A DNA stretch of 64,000 bases from Thelephora terrestris (Eukaryota; Basidiomycota; Agaricomycetes; Thelephorales; Thelephoraceae): NCBI GenBank assembly GCA_015956445.1, contig WIUZ02000010.1:744001-808000 (forward strand). Direction: 5' to 3'. The translations under genes were made by a program, and so were the position numbers. Numbering within the stretch: position 1 is the first letter of the stretch; each line of letters opens with the position of its first letter. Below, in pieces: positions 23,601 to 35,000 of this stretch. Under the pieces are notes generated by a model, which did no database searches, was not told the DNA's origin, and saw only the letters and a program-made list of their open reading frames with translations.

Positions 23601-26600
23601 GAATCCGGAATACGTAGTAGAACGGCGGCCCTGTCCGCGTCGGTAGATAAAGCACGCCAAACATAGACATACGCACGGTCCAACGTCGATGTCTAGGACG
23701 TCGGGCGGTGGGTTAGTTAGGTATAGACGTCCAGCTAGAAGGTTGATCGCATCTTCGGTTGCTGGCAGGGGATCAAAGCTCGCGTGAGCGGTTCCTTGCA
23801 TCGTTTTACATTGTGCCAGGCGTATGGAGGCGCGCAGCGGAGGGGGTGAGTATCCGAGGATATGGGCGAACGCCACCGTCGGCCTTGTCGTCAAGTAGGG
23901 AGCGCTTCATCCTCAACCCAAGTCCGAGCAGCCGGAAGAAGTAAGCAGAACGGGTGCTGAGCCTCCTTTTGAGCGTGTGGGGGATTTCTCTCCGACCAGC
24001 CCTGACCCAGATATCTCGTACATAAGTACTTACCACACCAGATGGGCAAACCTTGAGTATGGCAGGGTGGAAATATCAGAATTCGTGGAAAAGGTTGATC
24101 GATACCGGGCGGAATGGGTGCCTTTCCTGATGGGGACTGTCTTTTGCAGGCGGTTGGATCCACGCGTCAAACGTTTGATTCAGGGTTGGACCTAGTCGAC
24201 TTTCGGCGTACAACGCTCGTTGTAGACTTGGGGAATTCCTACAAAACCTAGAAGCTACTCGTACTCGCCAACGGGTAAGAAAAAACCCTCCGACCGTCGT
24301 TGCTCGTCCGTGTGAGCGGAACGGATCCGGTTAGTTACGAAAAAACCGTGGAATAAAGCCCGTCCGGGTCTAGTATCCAAAGTTGAAAGCATACGTTAAG
24401 GTCGCGGGAAGCCTAAGCCACGAAGAGTCCTCCGTTAGTGTCGACCAAGGCTCCGGCGGGATCCACACGGCAACTCGAGCTAGGGAATATATTTTCTTAT
24501 AGCATGCCCTCATCCCCGGTAAGGTGCAACGTACTTATTGAGGTTGCCTTGGACGTCCTGATGGAAGCTTCCGGGGTTAAACCATACGACACCCGCCGAC
24601 GGATCACGGCGTTGTCGCCCAAGTCCCGGTCCGAGCCTGAGGCTCACCCGCCTCCCGCTTCCATCCGGTGCTGAAGAGATTTCGTCGCTCGATACCAGTC
24701 GATCACAAATCATCTCACAACACACGTTGTTCGTTTCTGCGCGGGAGTCGGACAACGTGAGGATCACCGGAAGACGCACAAGGCGCAGGGACACAATATT
24801 TACATCTCTTGATGTGCACTGAAACCGCATCCCGTGTGATGCAGATGAGCTTGTTTTACCTGCGGAGGCATCGGCAGATCTTTGTGAAGAAATCACATGC
24901 TTTACCCCGCATCTCTTGTCGGTTTGCTGCTTTCGACATCATCAGCTACGCGTCTCACAGCTTCTCACAGGCTCTGGTGAGCCAATGCACAAGGGACCAC
25001 ATGGTCCCTGCTGTTAACGCCGTTACAAACACTGCTATTACGGCACCCACTTTGACGATGGGGTAAAACGCCTTGTCTCAAGCTCACTCCGGAAGCAACC
25101 GTGACTGATTTTTTGATAGGCCTCGTTACCCTTGAGAACGACTTGGGTTTACTGTTTTCCGATGGTTCACACCACCGGTCGGCTTGTTGCTTGGCTCTTT
25201 GTGCGGAAACAAGGAAAATATTACCTCACCTTAGGCCGGGTTACAAGGCAATCTCTACAACACCCATTCGCCCGGACTGGAAACTCTGGCCTGGTATGAG
25301 ACAACTCTTTGTTTGCCGCCATGACCCCACTCGAACGTCAGGGAAAAGCCAAAGCTGGGCGGGATCACAATTCAAGCAGCAATGTGATCATGTTTCGGTG
25401 ACAACCTTACATCCGGTTGTGTTCCATCGCTCGGAACACTCCAGGGTCGCTTCGCCGACCCTAGGGTTCAGAATGTGCAAACAGGTGGGCTCTCGAGGCT
25501 CCTACAATTTCCAGAAACCGTGTGATAACGGATCAAAGATGGTGTTTACATGTGCAAACCCGCATTGCCGTGCAAGGCGGCGGCGTTTTCGTTTGGGATA
25601 CCTGATTGTGCGGGACGCAGTGTAGGATGACTCTCTTTGGTATTTGGATACCGAGTAAATCAGGTGATTCGGGTATGACGACTAGGCGGGGAGCACGGAA
25701 TCTCAGGTGAGCCCGATCCACTGCACGATCAGGCGTGTATGTTACTCTCACTATTGATCAACGCAGAGGTAGGGGAACATAGGGATCACCTGTGAGCGGC
25801 AATTGAGTGCTCACGTTCCCCGAGCATTCAAGGACAAATCGAGCTATGGGGGAAGTGAGGTCATCAGGGTGAGTGATTTCATTTCATCTCGCAACGATCA
25901 TCTCTGGGCGGCGGGGTATCACACCCTCTCTTGGTTTTCTAAGGAAAACGTGACGACCCGGGGGGGCACGCACTGCTCGTTCGGAAATGATCAGCGGGCC
26001 GGGTCGTCCACAGTCATTACCCCACACTAGACCATGGGGTTGTTCACGGGACCCTATTAACTGCGCGTCTGCGTGCAACGCCGACACAGGCCTGTGAAAT
26101 GGCTGGCCTTGTTCGCGGACCAGGCATGGCCTACCCACACCAATGGGCCATGTAGGCGTGGCTATTCGGGTCACTCAATGTTCCGCGGCACTGACGTTGG
26201 CGCATTCTCGCCGTGGCATTCTATTGGGAATGGCGGACGTAAGGTAATGGTCTGGACGCTCGGCTTACACTCGGTGTGGTAGCGAGTCCCACGAGTCTTT
26301 GTAAAGCCGTTACCCTCAAAATTCAAACGGAATTTCCAAGAATGCGATGGGATCATCGAACGCACGGCAAACCGGTGGTTGGGTAACTCGTGCTGACGTA
26401 TGGTGCCATGGGAGGAGGTCAGGTGAACATACTGCCGCTTCAAGGAAATAGAGCGCTGGATTACTTTGTGCACAATAAGCGGGAAAGCTATTTGTTCGTT
26501 TTGTACCCGACGAGGGGCGACGCATGGATTAATGATAATATATGGAAATGAGTAGGTTAACACGGAAAGAGCAAGCAGAGAGGGTGGAGGCTAAGTGATT

Positions 26601-27296
26601 TGAATTTGGTGTGGGGAAATGAATGGGGCGAGCATGACGTTCTAGGTCTGCGATGTCCATACCGATGGCCGCATGAGCTCATCATAGAACGCCCTCCCCC
26701 CAACCTCTTCCCCCACATCGGAAAGTCCAGACCGCTCTGTTAACCGACACCCTCCGTCCGCGATCATGAGGCGAGCAAAACCTGGGGTATTTCCGTTTTG
26801 AGCGCCGGAGTGCGGGGATGGCGGAGGGGAACGCCGTCGTCGGCACGGGTGAGAAAATAATATTTTGAGGTGCCCGCACAAGGACGGGACTGGGGATTAC
26901 AATGAAAGCCGCAGACGCTAGCGGAAAACCTTCTAGTTTTCCGTGTCGGAAGGGATAAGAGAATTATTAGGTACACGGCAGGCGGGTTGAGGTTCAGTGA
27001 GGGGGGGCGGGGATGTCGTGGGTAAGACGTAGCCCCATTCGGACATGGTTACGCGGATTTGGAAACTAAATATTATTTCTTTAATTGTTATTTTTCGGAT
27101 TACGTGCGGTGAACGGACCGCTGAAAATGGGATTGTGGTTGGTGGAAATGGCCGAAAGGGTAATTATGAAATTGCCACGGGCGAGAATCATCCGATTGCA
27201 AAAGTGAGCGGGGTGTCAGATCCAGATCTGGGGTCCTTGAGCGAATCGGGAACGTGCACTTTCTTCCCTTTTCCCTCACGCCGGACGTCGGTTCGA
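20680..27296. other. Large gene-poor block; displaced OGFr upstream region at its left end
   Basis: The first few hundred bases are the native 5' flank of the OGFr gene, now separated from it by the LINE. The rest holds no gene I can name. One place deserves mention: two overlapping minus-strand frames, 23132-23683 and 23586-23894, read like one protein with a shift near 23680 (RLYLTNPPPDVLDIDVG then RAYVYVWRALSTDADRAA). This could be a decayed gene of unknown family. A plus-strand frame at 25101-25625 (174 residues) shows no domain and is not beyond chance. Confidence 0.4.
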
Positions 27297-27302
27297 TATA
27301 AA
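27297..27302 (+). promoter_or_regulatory. TATA box of the Ecl1-like gene
   Basis: TATAAA, followed by GG, lies 91 bp upstream of the ATG at 27393. The interval from about 27330 to 27392 is strongly pyrimidine-rich (runs of CCCT and TTCCTCCTCCTC), a feature often seen before the start of well-expressed fungal genes. Transcription would be expected to start in this CT-rich tract. Confidence 0.6.
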
Positions 27303-27392
27303 GGCAGCTGGTTGTTGCCACTCCGTCCGTTTGATTTCCCACCCTCACCCCTTCCCGCATCATTCCCCGTTCCTCCTCCTCAACTCAGACTC

Positions 27393-29003
27393 ATGGAACT
27401 CGACTTTCAGATCGATACCTCCTGGTGCATGGGCTGCGAAAGGCAGATTCTCCCCAAGCGCTCCTACGTACCCATCCCACAACAACTACCCCCTCAGCCT
27501 CCAACTCGTACGTACAAACTCCACTCCACTTATCGCTCCGGATCTCATTTTTCTTTCACAGCCACAAAGCAGTCTGACAAGGCCGCTGCCACCGTTCGTC
27601 AGAAGAAAAACGCTGTGAGAGGAAGAGGCGGTCTCGCTCATGGCACCGGTCGCGTTAAGCAAAACGGTGCGATCCGCCGTTCCGATTCCAACCCCTCCAA
27701 AAACCCTGCCCCCGAGCCTGCCCCCGTCGACCTATCTAAGCAACGGCTCGTTATCGAACAGGGCCCCACTCCTCTCTACTGCTCCGATGAGTGCCGCATC
27801 GCTGACCTCAACACTTCCCGCGGTATCGTTGAGTCGGATTTCCACCCCGATCGCCAACCTCCCCCTCCCCCTCCGGTACCTCATAACTCTTTCTCGTCTA
27901 TCACCTTCTCGACTTCTCAGGACTCGGAGAGCGACTCTTCTAGTACCACAGACTCTTCGGTTGGGCTCACGGACACCGATCGATGCCATGCACGCCTTGC
28001 TCCGCTCTATGGTTTCCCACCCCTCCCACCTCGCCCACACCTCGTCCAACGTGAGCCGGTGCAAAAGGTCGACCCCTCAAAGGAATACCAATCCGGTGTC
28101 ATGATGGCCGCCCAAAGGATCAAGGCTAATCTCTTCAAGGAGGAGCCTAAGCGTTCTTCCTTCGCTCATCTCAACCGCACCCCTTCCAACGAACGCAAGC
28201 ACATCCCTGGCTGGACCGACGGCACTGACGGTTGGCGTGCTGAGATCTATTCCTTCTCCAAGCCCCGCGATCACACTCTCCCCGTCGATGAGACCGCCGA
28301 TCCCAAGCGTGCCTACAAAGGCTTTGTTGCCTCATCTCAACGTCAAGGTGGCGTCTACTCCACCTTGGATAGCAAATACCAGGTGCCTCAAATGTTACCT
28401 GAGGAGTCGACCCCCCTCGCCCGCAACAAAACTGTCGATGAGCTCTATTCGAAATACAACAGTGCATTCGCTCGCCGCAGCGAGTCCAGGACTTCGATCC
28501 ATTCCTCCTCTTCAGTCCTCTCAATGGCTCGTTCGCTCCCAACTACAGTCGAACCCATTGTTAAGAAGAAGGAAGTCCCCATCTTGAAGAAGGGTGCCGA
28601 GGGCAAGCTCCTCGTCCCTGACGTCAAGTTGAAGGTTTCCACTTCTTACGTCAACATCTCTGGCTCCCCTGCCAGCAGCAACATCCATATGGTGCGAAGG
28701 GCAAGTGGATTCAGCGATCGATCCATGAGCAGCGTCACCGAAGAGGATGAGCTCAGCTTTAAGTCGCGCCCCATTGAGAGTAAGCGCCGTTCACCACATT
28801 CTCTCTCCTTTTTACTTACTGTCTCTCAAGCACGCGCATGGTCATACGACAATGTCCTCACCTACCCCTGCATGGCGCCACCAGTCAGGACGGAGAAGCG
28901 TCTCGAGAAGCGCATCGTTGACGGTGTTGAAAAGGAGGTCGAAGTCGAGGTTGAATTGCCCCTGAAGAGGTTGTTCCTCTTCCCCGGCAAGGAAGTTCGC
29001 TAG
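27393..29003 (+). CDS. Ecl1-like (life-span regulatory factor) zinc-binding protein, three exons
   Basis: Exons 27393-27508, 27563-28779 and 28831-29003 encode 501 residues. Both introns (54 and 51 bp, GTACGT..TTTCACAG and GTAAGC..CTCAAG) are multiples of three without stops, so the unspliced frame also stays open. The N-terminus has DTSWCMGCERQI (C12, C15), and about 100 residues later comes GPTPLYCSDECRIADLN (C112, C116). These two CxxC/CxxxC pairs define the Ecl1 family, short proteins in ascomycete yeasts linked to chronological life span and nutrient or zinc stress, and longer in basidiomycetes. The rest is low-complexity (Ser, Pro, Lys) with conserved-looking islands such as GWTDGTDGWRAEIY and RAWSYDNVLTYP near the C-terminus. 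Start chosen as the ATG just before the first Cys pair, downstream of a TATA box. A nuclear regulatory role is inferred from the family. Confidence 0.82.
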   Translation: MELDFQIDTSWCMGCERQILPKRSYVPIPQQLPPQPPTRTYKLHSTYRSGSHFSFTATKQSDKAAATVRQKKNAVRGRGGLAHGTGRVKQNGAIRRSDSNPSKNPAPEPAPVDLSKQRLVIEQGPTPLYCSDECRIADLNTSRGIVESDFHPDRQPPPPPPVPHNSFSSITFSTSQDSESDSSSTTDSSVGLTDTDRCHARLAPLYGFPPLPPRPHLVQREPVQKVDPSKEYQSGVMMAAQRIKANLFKEEPKRSSFAHLNRTPSNERKHIPGWTDGTDGWRAEIYSFSKPRDHTLPVDETADPKRAYKGFVASSQRQGGVYSTLDSKYQVPQMLPEESTPLARNKTVDELYSKYNSAFARRSESRTSIHSSSSVLSMARSLPTTVEPIVKKKEVPILKKGAEGKLLVPDVKLKVSTSYVNISGSPASSNIHMVRRASGFSDRSMSSVTEEDELSFKSRPIESKRRSPHSLSFLLTVSQARAWSYDNVLTYPCMAPPVRTEKRLEKRIVDGVEKEVEVEVELPLKRLFLFPGKEVR

Positions 29004-32000
29004 ACTCGTTCCCTCAGCCTGCGTTTTCCATCGACGTCCTTGCATTATCTCGACCCTGCATCCTCTGCATCAACACCGCATTGTCTCGCACCCTATACCC
29101 TCATCATCGCCCACCTACCTTTCCATATCCTACCGACAATGTTGCCTCTAATGACGGGACACCCGGATCTTACGAGCTCTTAACGACACGTCACGACCTG
29201 ATTTATACGCTCTATTATCTACTCGCACGCTATTCGCCATCCACACTCTTTCGTCGTTGCTCGTATCCGCTGTTGTCCTCGTCTCGAGTCCGCTGCATCG
29301 TCCACTCCGCACAATTCACAAGCTAGCGCAATGCCGTTTTCAAAATGTTTTATATCCCTCTCCGGTTTTGGTCGTCCCGTGTAAATTCTGTACGTGTTAT
29401 GGGCATTCTTTCGCCATTGCTATCGACTTCTTCCGGTTCTTTGTCGCCACCCCATCAGGGATTGGTGGTTGACGTGTATCATTTTGTACCACTCCACTTT
29501 GTTCTTTCCCATACCATTGGACTGTATATACTGAGTTGGCTTCAGTGGTGAAGCAACTCGTGGGTGTCGTTCGGTTCTTTTTGGCGTTTGCGGCTCTCTT
29601 CTATCTTCTAGTACGCTACAAATATAATCATCCTAAAGAAAGTTTTTTTACTTGGATTGCGAACATTACGATTGGTTGAAACGCATGATTTGTACACGAA
29701 GGACAATTTTCTTTACGTCTAGGACTAGTAATGCGACGGAGATATGATACGATTGATTGCAACTGAAGATTTTTCGATGAGTGCGATACGGTGCCTGTCC
29801 TCGGAGTGAATGGGAATCGAAGGGAACCGTGACCGGTTTGAACTGCGGCCGGATTGAACTCCAAGCTTTGGATTTAGTAGAGAACGTGTGCTTTGGGGTG
29901 ATGACGGCCAAGATGGGGTGAACAGTAATGTATCCTTGGCTCCAAGACTTCTTTTGGGGAGGTGAAATTGGTCGAACGGCGCAGAATGCCATGGCCGCGA
30001 TTCGTTGCACCTCGGCCTCCAGACACTGGGAACTTGGAACCTTCCGACGGCGGGTCTCGGATGTCGCAGACAAGATGGGGGGGACGACCTCTGCGATCCT
30101 CTATCACGTAGAGATCTGTCGGATACGGGCGCGGAAATCCGAGGGTGGGTAGTGAGCCAGAAACGCAAAAAAAAAAAAAATCGCACGAAGTTACCCTCCT
30201 TTCGTTTAGGTGTACAATCACGATGATTCTAGAACAGATGGCCGAAAGAGAGCCTTTGGGCAAGAATGAGGTGGGAACACCCCCCCGCGGGGACCCTAAT
30301 CACGGGAGACGTAAGAATGTAAAGCCAAACAGAACAAGAGAAAAAAAAATGCTGGGTACGCAAGCCACTTTGGAAATCTGTTGAGGGTGGGAATGCAGTG
30401 ACGCTGTTGTATCAGAGTCAATCCAATCATGACAATAAACTTGAGAATGTGTTTGTGTCCTCCGGTCATGGATCATAGATTTCAATGCGGTGAAAAACCT
30501 GAGGCCTGAGCCACGAGAGATGCGCAGTATGAAATCTTTGGGGTGGCGCGCGGTCGCAATCATACGATACGACTCTCGTACGTACATGCGAGTCCGTTCA
30601 AACAGATGAGATCTGATTCGAAGAGGCTGTCGTTCGATCCGGATTGGATAGCGCAAAGACACTTTCGGGTGCGACTTTGGTGTTTGACCGAGCGTCATGT
30701 GAATTGTCACACTCAGCTTTGTGGCTGTAGGCCCGTGTCGGGTCATACACCGATCGAGAATGTGTAGCCCAGGTGGCACTGATTCGACTTGGGTCGGGGG
30801 GAACGATAACACATGTGTCTCCAATTGACTTTGACCTGTGACTAGGACACTGATAACTGGGCACTGGCCTTGGGGGGACCCTGGAAACTAGGAGACCAAT
30901 CAGACATCATGCGCCCCGGCGGGAATGGATGAAGCCTGAAATACCCAGGAGGGAAGAGGAGGGGGGCGGAAGGATCACCCCCAAAGGAATCAAATACGCA
31001 ACTGGGGAGATCAACGTGAGGGGGTGTGTAAGCGGAACGATCCACGGAGTAAAGCTTCCTGCGAGAGAGAGAAAAAGCCCACTCGCGTGATCGAGTCTTA
31101 AGCTTTGGATCTGACGCAGATGATCCACCGGCGCGTTTTGAAACGAGTCCGTCGGGGTGGAACAGCGGGATTATCACGATTGTTTCAAGGATGCAAGGAT
31201 GCAAACGGGCGGGTGATCACTGAGGCCCTTGATGCGTAGTACTCCGACCTGGGACACTGGACAGGGATACCGGGGAAAGTTCGGGTAACGCCCGCAGACG
31301 AGAGAGTGGACAGCGTGTGGGATATCCCTGTAGCTAACGGGGTCAGCACCGAGGTACCGAACGTCTGTATAGACTTTTCTCTCATCTGACAGAAAGCCGC
31401 GATGGATGTCGACGGACAGCGTTGATGATCGACCACAAGGTACGAATCCGGTCAGGATCTTCAAGCTTTCAGAGGCACCTTCCCGAATCAGGAAGGTCGC
31501 CCTCGGTGCTGCACGCGATTGCCTTTTTTTCCCCAATTAGGTACGGTTCAAAAATGGATGTTTTTTTTCGTGGCGTGCATCATGATCATAGAGCGTGATG
31601 GGGAAACCGCCCAATCGGATTCACCTCGGTCTTTTCCCCATGCCTACCTCGTTTTTAGACCCGTAACCTTGTACCGTCTACGGTGCTGGGGCGGGGGGTC
31701 TGGAAGGGGTCGCACGGTTATGCCAAAGCTTACGATTACGGACGCTCATGGGACCTTTCACCGACAACGGTAAGGAACGAAGCTCTGAGAGGGAAAATGG
31801 CCATTTGACCCTACCTCTGACTTGGAGTTATGATACTCGCGGGGGACTATATATGCCCGCGGGTCTCTGGGGTCAATCTTACTCTGGTTCTGCGGGTGTG
31901 GGGAGACGGATCGACAAGAAGATTTCTCTTTCGCCAATCTCTTACCCTCCCACTGAAACCCATCCACCGCTGGAGCGAGATGAACAAAGTGAGAGTTGAA

Positions 32001-35000
32001 GTTGATGTGTGTCGGGTGTGTACTACTGCCACGCTTTTTCTTTCGGCTGATTTTTTCTTCAGGTCGATAGATGGGGAAGAGGTGGTATTCTTTTTCTTGA
32101 ACCCCGAAAGGAACCCGTGAGCAAGCACTCACCTTTACAATATTGCGCTCCCGACGGCCGGTGAATTTCTAACAGCGGGTGACAACTGTCCAACTCCACG
32201 CTTCTTGAGTACTTGAGAGTACCTTTAAAAGGCTCAGTTCAGCGCCACAATCATCGCAATCTTTTTGTGCATCTCGGAGGATTTGGTCGGGGACTATTCT
32301 CTCGACCGTGCAAAAGCTTCCGTTCTGCCCCCCCCTCATGACAGTCATCCTGATAGGCCGAACATGCATTCATCCATTCAGATATCTATTTGCGCAGTAG
32401 GCCTCCGGTCTCTTGTTGTGGGCTCTACAATGTGATCCGCGTCATCTTTGAAGCGCGCCTTTCCCCGTTCCGCTCTCTCTTGCTATCGTCGCTTTCAACT
32501 TCAACAGTACGTCGCCCCTCGCCTATACTCGATATGTCGCGAGCTTATCGATGACGAAGAACTCTGATAGAATCCCGCTACCGTGTGTAGAGAAACCGTG
32601 GGTATTCGATTGACATGGGAATCACAGCTGACGTGCTGACCGCGATAAGGTCGTCGACGTCTTTGCTGGTTGGCTGGAGACTAAAATGATCACCTTGTCT
32701 TCTACGGTTTGAAGTTGAAAAGCCCTCTTGACAGAACGTGTGGCGTTATAAGAGAGGTTATTTTCGGCAAGACGGTTTCTTGTCGTCTCTCCCCCCTTCG
32801 CTCGCGAGCCGGCCGCTCCTCCTCACTGATGCGGAGAATACAGTACTTTGATGCACCGTGCCCCGCCTCTCGGACTTGAGAAACGCCCGAACGCCATACA
32901 AAAAGAGGGGGGGGTTCAGGACGGCATCTATACCTATGATCCCCGGACCCCTTAGTACGTCTTAACACAATCGGAACGACGACGCTGTGAATGCTCGCAG
33001 TGCATACAGACACGGAGTTCGTTCGTGATGGTGGCGCGGAGAATTTTCGTGGCCGTGTCGACCGACTTTGCATTCCCAGGAGGTAGGGGGGAAGAACACC
33101 CGAATTTCTGCCATATTCGTTAACCCGTAGGCTTTTCCGAAACTTCCCCGCCCACTCCATGACAAGTATTGGGGTGCGATCCTTTCTTTTGTTTCTTGGT
33201 CTTTCTCCACAGACATCGGCCTCGCCGGCGCCCTCGAATAAGGATAATGGAACTGTGCCAACACATTCATGGCTGATTATTCCAGTCGAGATTATGAATG
33301 TTTCTTATCGCACGTATTCGCGGCCAAGGGGTACCCTGTTTCCTGCAAAATTCCTGGGCGTGCGTCACAGATTCAAGTTGGCCACAAGCAGTATTCGGCC
33401 AATCTAATCAAGAGATCGGTAGCGTCCACCTGAGGCCGTCATACGTACATGAGGTTACGGTCGGAACCTAGTGGGATGTCGTGAGCGGGGACGGGGATTA
33501 CGCCAAGGTTCGAGTACGTGAGCCACCGATTTCTCATCTCGACGCGATTTTTCAAACCTGTGACTTCAGCGTTAGGGTCGAAAAGTGATCTATGATCGGA
33601 GTTGAGTCATGGGATTCGTGGTGAGCCGCCGGAGCTCCAACGGATCGAAGTTCGAGCGAACACACACCCTCAGGGTTCTTGCTCAATGTATTCGATTGGC
33701 CGCCCAACAGGCGACGGATAACGACATCTGTGGGCTGGAAGCTCGAACTCGTGGCATACCTTTGTGCGTCGTGTCTAATACCGGTTGCAGTATTTGAATG
33801 ATAGTTGGGATATTGATGTCATGAGCGTCAGCGTTCGAAGGCCTTCAAAAGAGGAGCCTTTCGTACGTTTCGTACGTTATGCCTACCGCCCAGTACGTAC
33901 TCGAAGTATACCCCCACCTCCCCTGAAGCGTAGTCTCTAGTTCAAAAGTAAGGTTTTGGGAAATTACTTCGACCGTGTCGAAACCCATCGTGACCCGTGC
34001 CTTTTTTTCAGGCAGATCCAGTGAATCGTACACGTACACGGCACGGCGTGTATGCGGCTCTGACGCCCACTCACGATCTACTATGTTGTTTTAGTTGCGA
34101 TCTGCCTCCTCCTGACCTCCTTCAAACAAGGAATCTCACTTCCGTACACACGGAATTCTTCATCGGCATCACCATTCCGCATCCCCGCCATCCAAGTCTC
34201 GATTGACAGCTGAGAACCCCCTAAGGCGTAGCTTGTCGAGAGGGAGATGATTTCCTCATTCTAACCTGGATCGATGGAGACAGACGAATCGTGGGCTTAC
34301 GAGACGAGAGAGCCCCCCTTGCACCGTTCGTTATGTTTCATTGAATGGGGGGATTCTCTCGTACTCTTCCTCGCGGCTCTGGGCGTCGAACTTACCAGTC
34401 TCTTAGGTAAAGATGGCACAACCGGGTTTGTCTGTGCTTGGAAATATGACCGAGTAAATTCAATATCCTCACCGGCTCATACGGAAGCACCGACAATTTG
34501 GCCGAGTGCCTTTTCTCACCTCGTGGGCCTGTTATGAAGAACCTCGTGGTCCGACGGAAATTCTATCACGGGAGGTCCACGAGCGAGTTTACGAGAAAGA
34601 AAAGCCAGCGGCATCACTGCGTGTGGAAATTACCGGGGTCGTGTCAGAGGTCTGCTCTTTTTTTTTGGGCTTTCCTCTTCCGTTGTTTACCCTAAAGTCC
34701 GTTGACGGAACCTCGTGTGTAGTGAAGTATCGACCCCTCTGACTAGCGCACCGTTTCGGTTTCATAACACCCATCTTACACTTCGAGCTCACACGGTCGT
34801 TCACATCGTTCCACCGTACGGCTACACGTACTCTGAACATTCGGTCTGGCCCATAACCTAGAACCATACGCTCCGCCAAAATGCGGGAAAAAACCATGGC
34901 CCTCGTGACGAGATCGGTGACGTCCCCCCACGTCCCCCCTTGAAGTTCTGCGTCCCCGGAAAGCATCACGATCTTACGCCATTTTCTTTAAACTCTAGGC

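Noticed and set aside
25101-25625. Plus-strand frame of 174 codons
   Set aside because: No domain, no start in good context and no splice partners; within the chance range.
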